64,000 bases of DNA from Marinifilum flexuosum (GTDB lineage: Bacteria; Bacteroidota; Bacteroidia; Bacteroidales; Marinifilaceae): the NCBI RefSeq assembly GCF_003610555.1, contig NZ_RAPQ01000009.1, positions 310,001 through 374,000 on the forward strand. Direction: 5' to 3'. Position numbers and translations under genes: made by a program. This document shows, piece by piece, positions 63,977 to 64,000 of the stretch (its first letter is position 1; every line of letters starts with the position of its first letter). Below the pieces are notes generated by a model, which made no database searches, was not told where the DNA came from, and saw only the letters and a program-made list of their open reading frames with translations.

Positions 63977-64000
63977 TTTTCACTTGTGCTTGTTTCTTTT

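Overview
The window reads as a chromosomal segment of an AT-rich Bacteroidota bacterium. Evidence: a SusC/SusD pair, two ECF sigma / FecR anti-sigma / STN-type TonB-receptor sets, DUF4369-thioredoxin proteins, BtuG-like surface lipoproteins, and Bacteroidota-type promoters (TTG, 20-21 nt, TAnnTTTG) before two tRNA genes and one His-rich gene. The gene content would suit the Marinifilaceae/Marinilabiliales, but that placement is inference. No transposase, integrase, CRISPR array or prophage gene was seen.

Layout. 0-14.6 kb is mostly housekeeping: polyphosphate kinase (cut by the left edge) with a SixA phosphatase; topoisomerase III; a three-part outer-membrane protein (degenerate phosphoesterase, kinase-like middle, beta-barrel) with an SdiA-regulated-type propeller; an HD domain fused to a Pycsar-effector-like membrane domain; RsmE with a DUF4159 protein; a phosphofructokinase with PPi-type residues; and a membrane/acetyltransferase-like protein. 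A 42-bp degenerate tandem array follows at 14.7 kb.

15-24.8 kb is a corrinoid-uptake island, all on the minus strand. In transcription order: a compact cobalamin riboswitch, BtuF, BtuC, BtuD, a full riboswitch, a TonB receptor, another full riboswitch, a second TonB receptor, and a BtuG-like lipoprotein. 25-31.7 kb holds a truncated haemoglobin, a TIM-barrel protein, secreted and thioredoxin proteins, a second 41-bp tandem array in a gene-free spacer, a Cys-rich lipoprotein and a PglD-like acyltransferase.

31.8-38.7 kb is a heavy-metal efflux locus: His-rich membrane protein, His-rich lipoprotein, then CzcB-, CzcA- and CzcC-like efflux genes. Two near-identical hairpins that differ by compensatory base pairs follow it. 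39-46 kb carries an AsmA-like protein, two tRNA-Arg(ACG) genes with their own promoters and terminators, a YbaK protein, an SDR without a standard start codon, and a C45-type hydrolase.

46-64 kb has two cell-surface signalling modules. The first is sigma-FecR-SusC-SusD with CGAC/CGPC thioredoxins downstream and a DUF4369/propeller lipoprotein upstream. The second is sigma-FecR-FecA-like receptor, with a divergent HEFGH metallopeptidase lipoprotein. In each, the receptor would sense its ligand and release the sigma factor through FecR.
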